Source: Devosia sp. MC521
GTDB taxonomy: Bacteria; Pseudomonadota; Alphaproteobacteria; Rhizobiales; Devosiaceae
NCBI RefSeq assembly: GCF_014127105.1
Contig: NZ_CP059902.1
Coordinates: 2,513,001 to 2,577,000, forward strand
DNA: 64,000 bases
Direction: 5' to 3'
Positions 1-8,253 of the stretch are shown here, piece after piece. The position numbers and the translations under genes are program-made. Positions within the stretch are counted from its first letter, which is position 1. Each line of letters begins with the position of its first letter. The notes below the pieces were generated by a model. That model ran no database searches. It was given only the letters and a program-made list of their open reading frames with translations, and was not told the DNA's origin.

Positions 1-75
1 CACGAGGGCTTCACCGAAGACGATCTCGCACGCCTCAGACAAGAGGCCACAAAGCTCGTCGAAAACTTCGCTTAG
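1..75 (+). CDS. 3' end of an unidentified protein (partial)
   Basis: The first 75 bases read as an open frame of 24 codons ending in TAG. The peptide is charged and helical looking (begins HEGFTEDDLARL, ends KLVENFA). A perfect hairpin follows 10 bases after the stop, as expected at the end of a real gene. Too little is present to name a family. The gene converges on the diguanylate cyclase gene at 108. Confidence 0.5.
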   Translation, partial: HEGFTEDDLARLRQEATKLVENFA

Positions 76-85
76 CAACAATCCC

Positions 86-109
86 AGTGCCCGCGTAACA
101 GCGGGCACT
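86..109. terminator. Bidirectional terminator hairpin between convergent genes
   Basis: A perfect 9-bp stem (AGTGCCCGC at 86-94, GCGGGCACT at 101-109) with a 6-base loop lies between two converging genes. Neither strand has a strong T-run, so termination efficiency is uncertain. The minus-strand stop codon at 108-110 lies in the distal arm. Confidence 0.55.
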
Positions 110-1700
110 ACTCCGCCGGCAGCGCGGCGACGGACGAACGGCCATCTGCAATGACCTGATCACGCCCGGCCTTCTTGGCAACATAGAGCCGCCTGTCCGC
201 CTCTGCCAGCAGCTGTGGTCCGCTCAAAATGCCCGTCTCAACCAGGCCAATGCTCACCGTGACCTTCAATCCCGGGGCCAGATCACTAAAGTCCGTATCC
301 CGCACAGCGGCCGTAATTTGCCAGGCAAGTGGCGCCGCAGCTTCCAACGACACATTTGGAAATAGCAGTCCGAACTCTTCGCCCCCGATGCGGTAAGGCC
401 GCATGGCCGGATCGATCGTGCGCAGCAGTTGTGCGACCCTACGCAGAACCTCATCCCCGACAATATGCGAGTATTGGTCGTTGACGAGTTTGAAGTGGTC
501 GATGTCGAGGATGGCTAACGACGACTTCTCATGGCCGATGGTCTCGAAGGCACTGTTAAACGCACGCCTATTCGGGATCTCCGTGAGCGGATCGACACCC
601 GCCTGCATCTCAAGCTCTTCCGTTCGCTTGCGCAATTTGTCGTTCGTCAACTGCATATCGACCACGACAGCGCGTTGCCGCGTCCGATCATCACTCTGCC
701 GGATATAGGCCGCATGAAAACTGCGATGGAACGACAAGGCGCGTGCGAAATCGCCCTTGAGCTCCCAAATATCAGCCAAGCGTTGCAAGCTTTGAACGAT
801 CTGATCACTGATGGAATGTTGCGATGCGATCCGCTCGGACTCGACATAAGCGGCAAGCGCCTCGTCAATGCGCCCCATATTCCGAAACACCTCGCCCCTT
901 GTGTAGAGCATATGCGTTCGCGCTCGCGGGCCATGCTTGCCAGGCAAGGTCTCAGCTTCCACTAAATCTTTCAGCGCCCGGTCGAAGTGGCCGCAATACG
1001 CCAACAGTTCTGCACTGTTACACAGCGCCACCGACAAATTCCAAAGGTCACCGGCGGCCCGCGACACATCGGCGGCAGCCCTTAGGGTTCTGGTCGCATC
1101 ATCGATGACCTGCTCGCCATTCATACCGGGATCGATCTTGTCGGCGACCAATATTGCCGAGAGGGTGGCGTAAGATCGGTTGACCAACGTCAGGGCAATC
1201 GTGCTCTCGTCGCCGGACGCATAGGCGAGATCAAGCGCCTCTTTCAGCATCTGCGATGCCAAGGCTCTCTCATTGCAGATGACCAGCGCTACGGCCTTAC
1301 AATTCAGCGCGAACGCATGAAGTGCAGGATCAGCCGTTCGCGAGGCGATAACCACAGCCTCACTGGCGGTCTCAAAGCTAATGTCGCTCAGGCCCAATTC
1401 CAAAATCAGCCACGAGTAAACTGCCAGAGACAGGGCATGGCCCCAATCGTTCTCCGTCTGCGAGAAATAATTGCGGGCAGCGTCCGCGGCCTGCATGCCT
1501 TCGTGAGGATAGCCCAGCTGCAAGCAGAACCATCCGATACACCGGTTGCATTCCGCCTCAGCCTCGAGGTCGCCTGCAGCTTGGGCCTGTGTCAGCAACA
1601 CGCGCGCTTGCTCCAGCCCCTCGAACGAGCGGCCAACACGTCCATGGTCCCAACACTCTCGGGCGAGCTCTACCAGCTGCTTGTTTGAAACGTCGTTCAA
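108..1700 (-). CDS. TPR-repeat diguanylate cyclase (GGDEF)
   Basis: A 530-residue cytoplasmic protein likely to make cyclic di-GMP. The N-terminal two thirds is Ala/Leu-rich helical repeat of tetratricopeptide type. The C-terminal domain (about residues 365-520) begins with DPLTEIPNRRAF and carries the active-site loop GGEEF near residue 438, a functional variant of GGDEF. No membrane segment or signal peptide is visible, so the TPR part probably senses a protein or peptide partner. The start is TTG at 1700, supported by GGAGGG seven bases upstream; no better in-frame ATG was seen. The 111 bp upstream is very AT-rich and probably holds the promoter. The GGDEF assignment is firm; the input signal is unknown. 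Confidence 0.9.
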   Translation of the reverse strand: MNDVSNKQLVELARECWDHGRVGRSFEGLEQARVLLTQAQAAGDLEAEAECNRCIGWFCLQLGYPHEGMQAADAARNYFSQTENDWGHALSLAVYSWLILELGLSDISFETASEAVVIASRTADPALHAFALNCKAVALVICNERALASQMLKEALDLAYASGDESTIALTLVNRSYATLSAILVADKIDPGMNGEQVIDDATRTLRAAADVSRAAGDLWNLSVALCNSAELLAYCGHFDRALKDLVEAETLPGKHGPRARTHMLYTRGEVFRNMGRIDEALAAYVESERIASQHSISDQIVQSLQRLADIWELKGDFARALSFHRSFHAAYIRQSDDRTRQRAVVVDMQLTNDKLRKRTEELEMQAGVDPLTEIPNRRAFNSAFETIGHEKSSLAILDIDHFKLVNDQYSHIVGDEVLRRVAQLLRTIDPAMRPYRIGGEEFGLLFPNVSLEAAAPLAWQITAAVRDTDFSDLAPGLKVTVSIGLVETGILSGPQLLAEADRRLYVAKKAGRDQVIADGRSSVAALPAE

Positions 1701-1811
1701 TAAACCCTCCGATAGAGCTAACCTGACCGACTTATGTAAATAAATTTAGAAATAAAAATCAAAAATCTACATCAGATGACAAGAGACTGTCTGCGCTACT
1801 AAAATACTTCT

Positions 1812-4025
1812 CTACAATACCGGCCGAATGCTAATCGGAACTGATTTAAAAGCGGGCGTCTTACTGCGCGGATCAACTTCCGTCCCCACGAGCACATTGG
1901 CCTCGGGGTAATAAGCCATGGCGCTTCCTGCCGGCAGATCAAAGCTGGTGGCAAAGCCAACCATCTCGCCGGCCTCTGAAGAAACGGCAATTCGCTCCCC
2001 TTCGCTGACCCCAAAACGCGCCATGTCTTGCGCATTAAGAAACACCGAATAGCGCCCCGACTTGCCGCGATAGCTGTCCTCTTCCTCATAGATAATGGAA
2101 TTGAACTGCCCCTCGCTGCGCACGGTCGCGAGAATCAACTGATCTGACCTCATCGCCGGAATTGGCGTCACCACAAAATGCGCCTTGCCATCCACCGTGC
2201 CGAAACTAGGCGTGTGCATGACCCGGTTCTGGATATGGAATTCGCGCTTAGCGACATCAATATCGGCCAAGCCCTCCATGCCCGGAACAATGGCAGCAAT
2301 GGCGTCGCGAATTTTGCTGTGCTTGGAAAAGCCGTCAAAATCAATTGGACTGCCGGGCAATATCCGCTGTCCCAATTGCCCCAAAATCCAGCTTTCTGGT
2401 CGCACAGTCTCGATGCGTTCTATGCCGCCATCCGAGAGGCGAACGAAGTTGAACATCGACTCTTGCGTTGTCGGTTCCCATTCTTCGTCGCGCGCCGTCA
2501 CCGGCAAGATCATCACCTCACCATCGCCCAGCCCATGAACATGGCCCTGATTGAGCGTGGTAGTCAGAAACAGCTTGAACCCAATATTGCCCATGGCCCG
2601 GCTGGAAAACGCTGTGTCTGGCGTCGCCGCCCACAGATTGCCGCCCATAATCACAGCGGCATCAATTTCCCCCGCCTCGGCGCGCTTCATGCACGCCATG
2701 GTGTCGAGCCCCTTCTCCTCAGGGAAGGTGACGCCAAAAGCCTCCTCCATTTTGGCCAACACATCCTTGGCCAAAACAGGCTTCACACCAATCGTGCCGA
2801 TGCCCTGCACATTGGAGTGCCCGCGCAGTGGCAACAGGCCCGCGAAGCGTTTGCCCAACATGCCGCGCACCAGAGCAAGATTTGAAATCGCCTCAACATT
2901 GGCAACGCCATGAACATGGTGGGTCATCCCCATGCCCCAGGCAAAAACCGCGTGTTTGGCTCGCCCATAATTGGCCGCCACACGTTCGATCTCTCCTCGT
3001 GCAATCCCGCAGGCCGAAACGATCTCGTCCCAGCTCAGTGCCTCAAGATCGCTCCTGAAAACCTCGAAATCAGCACCGTGGGCTCGAATAAAATCCGCGT
3101 CCTCGGTCCCCTGCTCAAGCACGGCCTTAGCCAGTCCCTTGAACAGCGCGATGTCCGAGCCGATGCGCGGCTGCAAATAGTCTGACGCAATATCGCTCCC
3201 GCCCTTGAGCATGGACATCGGCGATTTCGGCACCGCAAACTTGACCAGACCCGGCTCCTTGGCCGGGTTGATCACAATCACCTGCCCGCCCCGCTCGCGG
3301 CAGTTCTTGAGCATATGAATAAAGCGCGGGTGGTTAGACGATGGATTGGCCCCGATGACAAAGATCAAATCGGTCCCGGTCAAATCCTCTAATTCAACGG
3401 TTGCCGTGCCCTTGCCGATTGTCGTCGCAAGGCCCTCGCTGGTCGCCTGATGGCAATAATAGGAGCAATTGTTGACATTGTTGGTCCCATAGGTCCGCGC
3501 CAGCAATTGGAACAGGAACCCCGCCTCATTCGAGCTGCGGCCGGACGAATAAAAGAAGGTGCGCCGCGGGTCGGTCTCGGCCAAACGGTGTGCTGCATGC
3601 TCAAGCGCAGTGTCCCAATCAATCGGGACAAACCTGTCTGATCCGGCGCGACGGAACAACGGCGTCCCCAAACGCCCCAGATGTTCCATTTCTTTGCCGG
3701 TCAGCTCGCCCAACTCGGCAATGCTGTGTTCAAATATTGGATGTGGAATGGCGGGCTGGATATCGGTCGACTGCGCCTGCACACTCTTGTTGCAAACCGA
3801 TGGAAACTCATCGAGTTCGTTGGTCATGCCGCCGTGCTGGCCACCCATGCCATAGGCGCAAGCCTTGCAGGTGTTCTTGGCCGTCAGTGCCTTGGTGGCT
3901 TTGCCCACCCCCATCTTGCCGATGGTTGAGAGCGTATAGAGCACCTTCTTGGGGCCACCGCCCACAATTGCACTGGTATCGGCCACGAAACTTACCCTCC
4001 CCCGAAACAGGTCGGCTATTCTCAT
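1812..4025 (-). CDS. FdhF/YdeP-family molybdopterin oxidoreductase
   Basis: A 737-residue protein of the FdhF/YdeP branch of molybdopterin oxidoreductases (formate dehydrogenase alpha-like). The N-terminus has C53-x2-C56 within a GMGGQHGGMTNE block and C78, typical of this family. C191 in YYCHQATSEGL sits in the conserved CHxxTS motif and is the candidate active-site Cys. A C-terminal dinucleotide-binding domain starts near residue 610. The ATG at 4025 is preferred, although a TTG 21 bases upstream is also open; neither has a clear ribosome site. No fdhD, beta or gamma subunit lies nearby, so the electron acceptor and true substrate are unknown. Some relatives have been linked to acid resistance; formate as substrate should not be assumed. 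Confidence 0.88.
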   Translation of the reverse strand: MRIADLFRGRVSFVADTSAIVGGGPKKVLYTLSTIGKMGVGKATKALTAKNTCKACAYGMGGQHGGMTNELDEFPSVCNKSVQAQSTDIQPAIPHPIFEHSIAELGELTGKEMEHLGRLGTPLFRRAGSDRFVPIDWDTALEHAAHRLAETDPRRTFFYSSGRSSNEAGFLFQLLARTYGTNNVNNCSYYCHQATSEGLATTIGKGTATVELEDLTGTDLIFVIGANPSSNHPRFIHMLKNCRERGGQVIVINPAKEPGLVKFAVPKSPMSMLKGGSDIASDYLQPRIGSDIALFKGLAKAVLEQGTEDADFIRAHGADFEVFRSDLEALSWDEIVSACGIARGEIERVAANYGRAKHAVFAWGMGMTHHVHGVANVEAISNLALVRGMLGKRFAGLLPLRGHSNVQGIGTIGVKPVLAKDVLAKMEEAFGVTFPEEKGLDTMACMKRAEAGEIDAAVIMGGNLWAATPDTAFSSRAMGNIGFKLFLTTTLNQGHVHGLGDGEVMILPVTARDEEWEPTTQESMFNFVRLSDGGIERIETVRPESWILGQLGQRILPGSPIDFDGFSKHSKIRDAIAAIVPGMEGLADIDVAKREFHIQNRVMHTPSFGTVDGKAHFVVTPIPAMRSDQLILATVRSEGQFNSIIYEEEDSYRGKSGRYSVFLNAQDMARFGVSEGERIAVSSEAGEMVGFATSFDLPAGSAMAYYPEANVLVGTEVDPRSKTPAFKSVPISIRPVL

Positions 4026-4084
4026 GCCCTGACGAGGCAGACGCAAGTGCTGGCTGCGCGAGTTTGAGAAGTGAGGATGATTTT

Positions 4085-4100
4085 GGTTTTCAAGAAAACC
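4085..4100. promoter_or_regulatory. Inverted repeat, candidate operator
   Basis: The perfect inverted repeat GGTTTTC-AA-GAAAACC lies about 60 bases upstream of the oxidoreductase start. Size and symmetry fit a binding site for a dimeric regulator. No regulator gene is adjacent, so this is inference only. Confidence 0.35.
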
Positions 4101-4369
4101 CGCCCCGATCTGTTCCCGTTCCCTCCGTTGAACAAATCGGGGCGTTAAGCCCGGGCGCCCTTATCACCCGAGCCGGGTAACTGAAAACTCAGTGGAGGCA
4201 AGTGCTACATGCTCATTGCCCTGCACGCCATTGGCCAAAAGGTTAGTGCGCCATCAGAAAAACCTAGGCTCTGAACCTGTGCAAGCATTTTCAAACAAAA
4301 TCGCCGCGAAAATCTTTTGCTGCCTATTTCCTGCGCTTTGTGCTGCCTTTTTGAAGACCACAAAACCGA

Positions 4370-4400
4370 GAAGGGCCGGCCATAGGCCGACCCTCTTTTG
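4370..4400 (-). terminator. Terminator of the glycine-rich secreted protein gene
   Basis: A 10-bp stem with one mismatch (AGGGTCGGCC paired with GGCCGGCCCT, 3-base loop) lies 16-47 bases past the stop codon at 4417. A TTTTG run follows a few bases later on the minus strand; on the plus strand CTTTTG follows at once, so it may work both ways. Confidence 0.6.
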
Positions 4401-4416
4401 TTGCCGTTTTGCTCTT

Positions 4417-5328
4417 TTAATAAACGAACATCGTCAGCTGCGAGCCATTGCGATGAACTGCAAACACTCGGTCTGGCTTGTGCGAGGTACGGCTCAGCGA
4501 AGCATTGAGCAGAGCATCCCCCGAAACGGCATATTGAAGATTTGGGGCCATGCCGGTCTGGGCCATGGCCGACTTCAGCCAGTTGCGCAGTTCTGGACAG
4601 ACATTGACCTTCTGCACCTGCACATTGCTCGCACGGTTCCAACCGTCAAACTTAGTGCCCTGCATCATCTGTGCGAGCTGACCGCTCGAAACGCCATTGC
4701 AGACGATCCCTGCAGCACCGGGGCCGCCGCTGCCGTTTAAACCGCCGGCGCCAAGCGCACCAAAGTTGATGACCTGCATCCCGCCACCAGCACCAGGTGC
4801 GCCCGGATTGCCCGGATTACCGGGAGTACCCGGCCCGCCAGGACCACCAGGGCCTCCAGGTCCACCCGGAAGGATACCGATACTCACCACGTCAGGCCCT
4901 AGCAGGCCAACGTCGACAAGCGTCGTTCCACCCAGACCAACATTTGCATTGATGCCACCGCTAGTGTTCACATTGGCCGTAACGGCGCCATTGCCGATGT
5001 TGGCGTCGAGCAAACCGCCACCGCCACCACCAAGACCGACGTCAATCAACGCCCCCGTATCCGCATCGCCAGAACTAACGCCAACGAGGCCGCCAACATT
5101 GAGGCCACCACCGGAATCCGAGCTGGAGCCTCCGCCTCCGCCCAAACCGCCGGTAACAGTCTCGGTGACCGAGCTCAGTGTGTCCGTGACACCGCTGAGC
5201 AAGCCACCGCCACCGCTATCACTTCCGCCGCCACCAAGAAGACCTCCCAAAAGTCCCTGAGAATGTGCCGGAATAACCGATCCTACCATCAGCGCCGCAG
5301 ACAGTAGGACAATGCCCATTTTCGTCAT
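4417..5328 (-). CDS. Secreted glycine-rich protein with collagen-like tract
   Basis: A 303-residue exported protein. Residues 1-24 form a signal peptide with a likely cut after AHSQ. Residues 25-150 are Gly/Ser/Val-rich with runs of Gly and VDVGLGG-like repeats. Residues 153-179 are a collagen-like tract of GPG, GTP and GNP triplets. The C-terminal 110 residues form a more ordinary domain with two cysteines (C210, C244) that could pair, and the protein ends in TMFVY. ATG at 5328 is chosen because GGGAG lies seven bases upstream; a TTG two codons earlier is less likely. It is monocistronic with its own terminator. The collagen-like part may be structural or surface-exposed; no enzyme motif is seen and the function is unknown. 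Confidence 0.8.
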   Translation of the reverse strand: MTKMGIVLLSAALMVGSVIPAHSQGLLGGLLGGGGSDSGGGGLLSGVTDTLSSVTETVTGGLGGGGGSSSDSGGGLNVGGLVGVSSGDADTGALIDVGLGGGGGGLLDANIGNGAVTANVNTSGGINANVGLGGTTLVDVGLLGPDVVSIGILPGGPGGPGGPGGPGTPGNPGNPGAPGAGGGMQVINFGALGAGGLNGSGGPGAAGIVCNGVSSGQLAQMMQGTKFDGWNRASNVQVQKVNVCPELRNWLKSAMAQTGMAPNLQYAVSGDALLNASLSRTSHKPDRVFAVHRNGSQLTMFVY

Positions 5329-5439
5329 GATCAACTCCCGTAAGCGCGAAACACGCTATACGGATAAATCCGCATGAATACTTATGTTGCATCACGAAGG
5401 TCTAAGCTAAAAACACAGAAATCAAAGAGTAACGACACT

Positions 5440-5485
5440 CAATTCAACTTAATTCAAATGCAATTCAGATTGAATTCTCAATTCA
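5440..5485. repeat. Phased AATTCA boxes
   Basis: AATTCA occurs at 5441, 5451, 5462 and 5480, with the reverse half TGAATT at 5471. The last pair forms TGAATT-CTC-AATTCA. Steps of 9-11 bases put the boxes on roughly one face of the helix. They lie 110-155 bases upstream of the glycine-rich protein start. This could be a regulator array or a curved upstream element. Confidence 0.45.
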
Positions 5486-5680
5486 CTATACCCTTAGTAA
5501 AAGAGCGCGAAGTCGAAACTTCGCGCTCCTGGGAACTGAGCAAGGAGCGTCAGCCTCACTCACTTCACCCTCTTCAGGCCGACAGATCGCCAGCCTATTT
5601 TGGGTCGGGGATTGGTAGATTTCCGAAGGCCACGCTGGCGCTAAACATCCCGTAAAACCGTGAAACTGCAGATGCCAATA

Positions 5681-5708
5681 AAAACGCCCGGTCGAAACCG
5701 GGCGTTTT
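5681..5708 (-). terminator. UUCG-capped rho-independent terminator
   Basis: On the minus strand a stem ACGCCCGGT / ACCGGGCGT is closed by a TTCG loop and followed by a T-run, 18 bases past the stop of the small exported protein gene at 5726. This is a textbook intrinsic terminator. Confidence 0.85.
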
Positions 5709-5725
5709 TAACGGAGTGTGATGGG

Positions 5726-6073
5726 TTACTGAACCCAACCACCGTCCTTGCACTGCTCAAGCGTGATCCCGCTGAGATCAATCGTGGTTGTGGCCTGAGC
5801 TAAACCCTCGGCAGGCGGCTTGTCGCCATCGGTTGGCTCTGCATTCGGCAGCGCCCCAGCGGCAGCGTCGCTGAGAGTATTCTTATCAGTCGAGTTCATT
5901 TCTGAGGAAGCCCCTGCAGCGAGAGCGATTTCATCGCATTTGGCCTGCACAGCAGCCACATCGCCTTCAATCACGGGATTACCAGAGATGGTCTTGGCGT
6001 CTTGCGCCATCGCTGGAACGACCATCATGCCAACAGTTAGTGCAAAAATTGAAATTGCTGATTTCATATGCAT
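5726..6073 (-). CDS. Small exported protein of unknown function
   Basis: A 115-residue protein. The N-terminus (MHMKSAISIFALTVGMMVV then PAMAQ) is a signal peptide cut after AMAQ. The mature part is acidic, with cysteines near CDEIA and at LEQCKDGGW, and ends in GGWVQ. ATG at 6073 is chosen because AGGA lies eight bases upstream and the signal peptide starts there; a longer reading would run into ureD on the other strand. It is divergent from the urease operon with only 75 bp between starts, and has its own terminator. No family is recognised. Confidence 0.75.
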   Translation of the reverse strand: MHMKSAISIFALTVGMMVVPAMAQDAKTISGNPVIEGDVAAVQAKCDEIALAAGASSEMNSTDKNTLSDAAAGALPNAEPTDGDKPPAEGLAQATTTIDLSGITLEQCKDGGWVQ

Positions 6074-6148
6074 TTTAGTGTCCTGTATGGTGTTTCGTAC
6101 AAGAGCTCTTGCTCGTCCGATAAATGGTAGTGCGGTCAAAACGTTCCG

Positions 6149-6991
6149 ATGAGTGCGATCACGGCAGAAAAACTGATCTATGCTGACCTTCAACGAGCTC
6201 GCGGCATTGGCCGGGTCTCGACGAAACAATTCGGCGGTCGGACGCATTTAGCCAGCTTGTACCAAGATGGCTGCGCCAAGATCCGCCTGCCAAAAACTCA
6301 TTCACAATCGCTGGAAGCCGTACTCATCAACACCGCTGGCGGCATCACCGGTGGCGATCAAATTGAGTGGGAAGCGTCCGTCGAAGCAGATGGCCACCTC
6401 GTTCTGACCACCCAAGCTTGCGAACGCAGCTATCGCTCCACCGGCCAAACGGCCCGTATCCAGACCACTCTTGAAGTTGGTCAAAACGCCCATCTCGATT
6501 GGCTCCCGCAAGAGACGATCCTGTTTGAGGCCAGCAAGCTCTCCCGCCGCCTCAACATACATCTGGCCGAAGGAGCGACCCTCACCGCCATTGAAGCGAT
6601 ATTGCTCGGTCGCGAGGCGATGGGCGAAGATGCTCGCGACGCGGAGCTCTCCGACAACTGGCGGATCTATCGCTGTGGGCGGCTGATCCACGCCGAAGCC
6701 ACCAAACTGACCGGCACTGCTGCAGAGCGCGATGCTAACGCCCTCTTGTCCGGAGCGCGCGCCTTCGCCTCGATTGTACACATTACCAAGACCAGCGATG
6801 AAGCCGACCGTATCGCTGACCGCCTCCGCGCCATCATCGCTCCACACAGTCGCACTGCCATATCGGCCAATGGCGAGCGCATAGTCCTGCGTGCGGCCGC
6901 GCCCTCAGGCATAGAATTGCGCCGAAACATCGTTCCTATCCTCGCAAATCTCACCGCAACCGGGACCCTACCCCGCCTTTGGCATCTCTAG
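6149..6991 (+). CDS. ureD: Urease accessory protein UreD
   Basis: A 280-residue UreD (UreH) protein, the scaffold that binds apo-urease and recruits UreF and UreG so that nickel can be inserted. The family block INTAGGITGGD is near residue 64, and the C-terminus has the usual arginine-rich segment. Length is normal for the family. It is the first gene of the urease operon and begins 75 bp from a divergent gene, so the operon promoter should lie in that gap or inside that gene's 5' region. It ends nine bases before ureA. Cytoplasmic. Confidence 0.96.
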   Translation: MSAITAEKLIYADLQRARGIGRVSTKQFGGRTHLASLYQDGCAKIRLPKTHSQSLEAVLINTAGGITGGDQIEWEASVEADGHLVLTTQACERSYRSTGQTARIQTTLEVGQNAHLDWLPQETILFEASKLSRRLNIHLAEGATLTAIEAILLGREAMGEDARDAELSDNWRIYRCGRLIHAEATKLTGTAAERDANALLSGARAFASIVHITKTSDEADRIADRLRAIIAPHSRTAISANGERIVLRAAAPSGIELRRNIVPILANLTATGTLPRLWHL

Positions 6992-7000
6992 GAAACGCCC

Positions 7001-7303
7001 ATGAACCTCACGCCTCGCGAAAAAGACAAGTTGCTCATTGCTATGGCTGCCATCGTGGCGCGTCGCCGCCTTGAGCGTGGGGTCAAACTCAACCACCCCG
7101 AAGCGATCGCCCTGATCACCGATTTCGTGGTCGAAGGCGCTCGCGATGGCCGCCCCGTCTCAGAGCTCATGGAAGCGGGCGCTCACGTTATCACCCGCGA
7201 TCAGGTGATGGAGGGCATTCCCGAGATGATCCATGACATTCAGGTCGAAGCGACATTCCCCGACGGCACCAAGCTCGTCACCGTGCATCAACCCATCCGA
7301 TAA
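7001..7303 (+). CDS. ureA: Urease gamma subunit
   Basis: A 100-residue UreA, the small structural subunit of urease, which hydrolyses urea to ammonia and carbamate. It begins [12 protein letters not shown] and contains [13 protein letters not shown] and [21 protein letters not shown]-type segments as in all UreA proteins. Length is typical (100 residues). The gamma, beta and alpha subunits are separate genes here, as in most proteobacteria, with a permease gene between gamma and beta. AGGAAACGCCC upstream gives an acceptable ribosome site. Confidence 0.98.
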   Translation: MNLTPREKDKLLIAMAAIVARRRLERGVKLNHPEAIALITDFVVEGARDGRPVSELMEAGAHVITRDQVMEGIPEMIHDIQVEATFPDGTKLVTVHQPIR

Positions 7304-7312
7304 GGCTGTACC

Positions 7313-7888
7313 ATGCTCAAACGCCTTCTTCTTGCCCTCGCCCTCACAACCATCGCTACCGTCCCGGCATTCGCCCATCTCGACCCGGAGGCTCATGGCT
7401 CCTTCGCTGCAGGCTTCAGCCACCCTCTGCTCGGCCTTGACCATATCCTGGCCATGGTAGCCGTTGGGCTGTGGGCGGCACAGCAATCAGGTCGCACCAT
7501 CTGGCTTGTTCCAGCCGCGTTCGTTGGCACCATGGCGCTCGGCTTCCTCACAGCTATCCTCGGCATGCCCCTCCCCATGGTTGAGCCGGTCATTCTTGCC
7601 TCGGTGATCTTCATCGGCCTCGGCATTGCCTTGGCCCTCCCCGTTCCACCAGTCGCAGTGGCTGGCCTTGTCGCCTTCTTCGCCTTCTTCCACGGCCACG
7701 CGCATGGTGGGGAATTGGGTGCGGCAGGCGCTTCGCAATTCGCGCTAGGCTTTATTGTCGCAACTGCTATTTTGCACGCCGTCGGTATTGGGGCCGCTCA
7801 GTTGTTTGCGCGACTGTCTGCTCCCCTTGCGACGCGTCTGGTCGGCGCAGCCACAGCATCCGCGGGTGCGTGGCTTGCATTTGCATAA
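7313..7888 (+). CDS. ureJ: HupE/UreJ-family nickel permease
   Basis: A 191-residue inner-membrane protein with a cleavable-looking N-terminus ending AFAH and about six membrane helices. The family motif HPLLGLDHILAM (His-x5-Asp-His) near residue 40 marks HupE/UreJ proteins, which bring nickel or cobalt into the cell. A second His-rich stretch (FHGHAHGGELG) is in the middle. Its place between ureA and ureB points to supplying nickel for urease. Transport of Ni2+ is known for the family; specificity here is inferred. Confidence 0.93.
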   Translation: MLKRLLLALALTTIATVPAFAHLDPEAHGSFAAGFSHPLLGLDHILAMVAVGLWAAQQSGRTIWLVPAAFVGTMALGFLTAILGMPLPMVEPVILASVIFIGLGIALALPVPPVAVAGLVAFFAFFHGHAHGGELGAAGASQFALGFIVATAILHAVGIGAAQLFARLSAPLATRLVGAATASAGAWLAFA

Positions 7889-7894
7889 GGAGTC

Positions 7895-8203
7895 GTGATG
7901 ATCCCCGGTGAAGTCATTCCTGCAAGCGGCGAGATTGAGCTCAATCGTGGCGCAGTGCAGATCACCCTCGAAGTTGCAAATGCGGGTGATCGGCCCATCC
8001 AAGTTGGCTCGCACTATCACTTCTACGAAACGAACCCTGGGCTGCTGTTTGATCGTCAGCAGGCGCGTGGCATGCGCCTCGACATACCAGCGGGCACGGC
8101 GGTGCGTTTCGAACCCGGACAGGCGCGAGAGGTCAGACTCGTGCCAATCTCCGGCGACCGCAAAATCTATGGCTTTCGCCAATCCGTCATGGGCGCCCTG
8201 TAA
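7895..8203 (+). CDS. ureB: Urease beta subunit
   Basis: A 102-residue UreB. It begins [16 protein letters not shown] and carries the conserved [12 protein letters not shown] block near residue 40 and [12 protein letters not shown] at the end. It packs with UreA and UreC in the urease trimer. AAGGAG eight bases before the ATG is a strong ribosome site. It follows ureJ with six bases between them. Confidence 0.98.
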   Translation: MMIPGEVIPASGEIELNRGAVQITLEVANAGDRPIQVGSHYHFYETNPGLLFDRQQARGMRLDIPAGTAVRFEPGQAREVRLVPISGDRKIYGFRQSVMGAL

Positions 8204-8253
8204 ACGCCCAACTCCTTTAACTCGATGTGCGCTGCACACGACCGGCAAAGAAA

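Larger units (their letters stand above)
4026..4416. other. Intergenic region with inverted repeats upstream of the FdhF/YdeP gene
   Basis: No credible gene is seen. On the side of the FdhF/YdeP gene lie a 16-base inverted repeat (4085-4100, arms GGTTTTC and GAAAACC) and a 9-bp stem with a 26-base loop (4101-4109 with 4136-4144). On the other side is the terminator of the glycine-rich protein gene at 4370-4400. The promoter of the oxidoreductase gene must lie in this region. Confidence 0.6.
5329..5725. other. Intergenic region: promoter of the glycine-rich protein gene and upstream terminator
   Basis: No credible gene is seen; a 93-codon open frame at 5374-5655 lacks a ribosome site and family character. 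The stretch 5430-5490 is very AT-rich with repeated AATTCA boxes, and a clear terminator lies at 5681-5708. The remainder shows nothing distinctive. Confidence 0.6.

Noticed and set aside
4697-5260. 187-codon proline-rich plus-strand frame
   Set aside because: It is the complement of the glycine codons of the secreted glycine-rich protein; no ribosome site.
5374-5655. 93-codon open frame between the glycine-rich gene and the small exported protein gene
   Set aside because: No ribosome site, spans the AATTCA boxes, no protein-like pattern.
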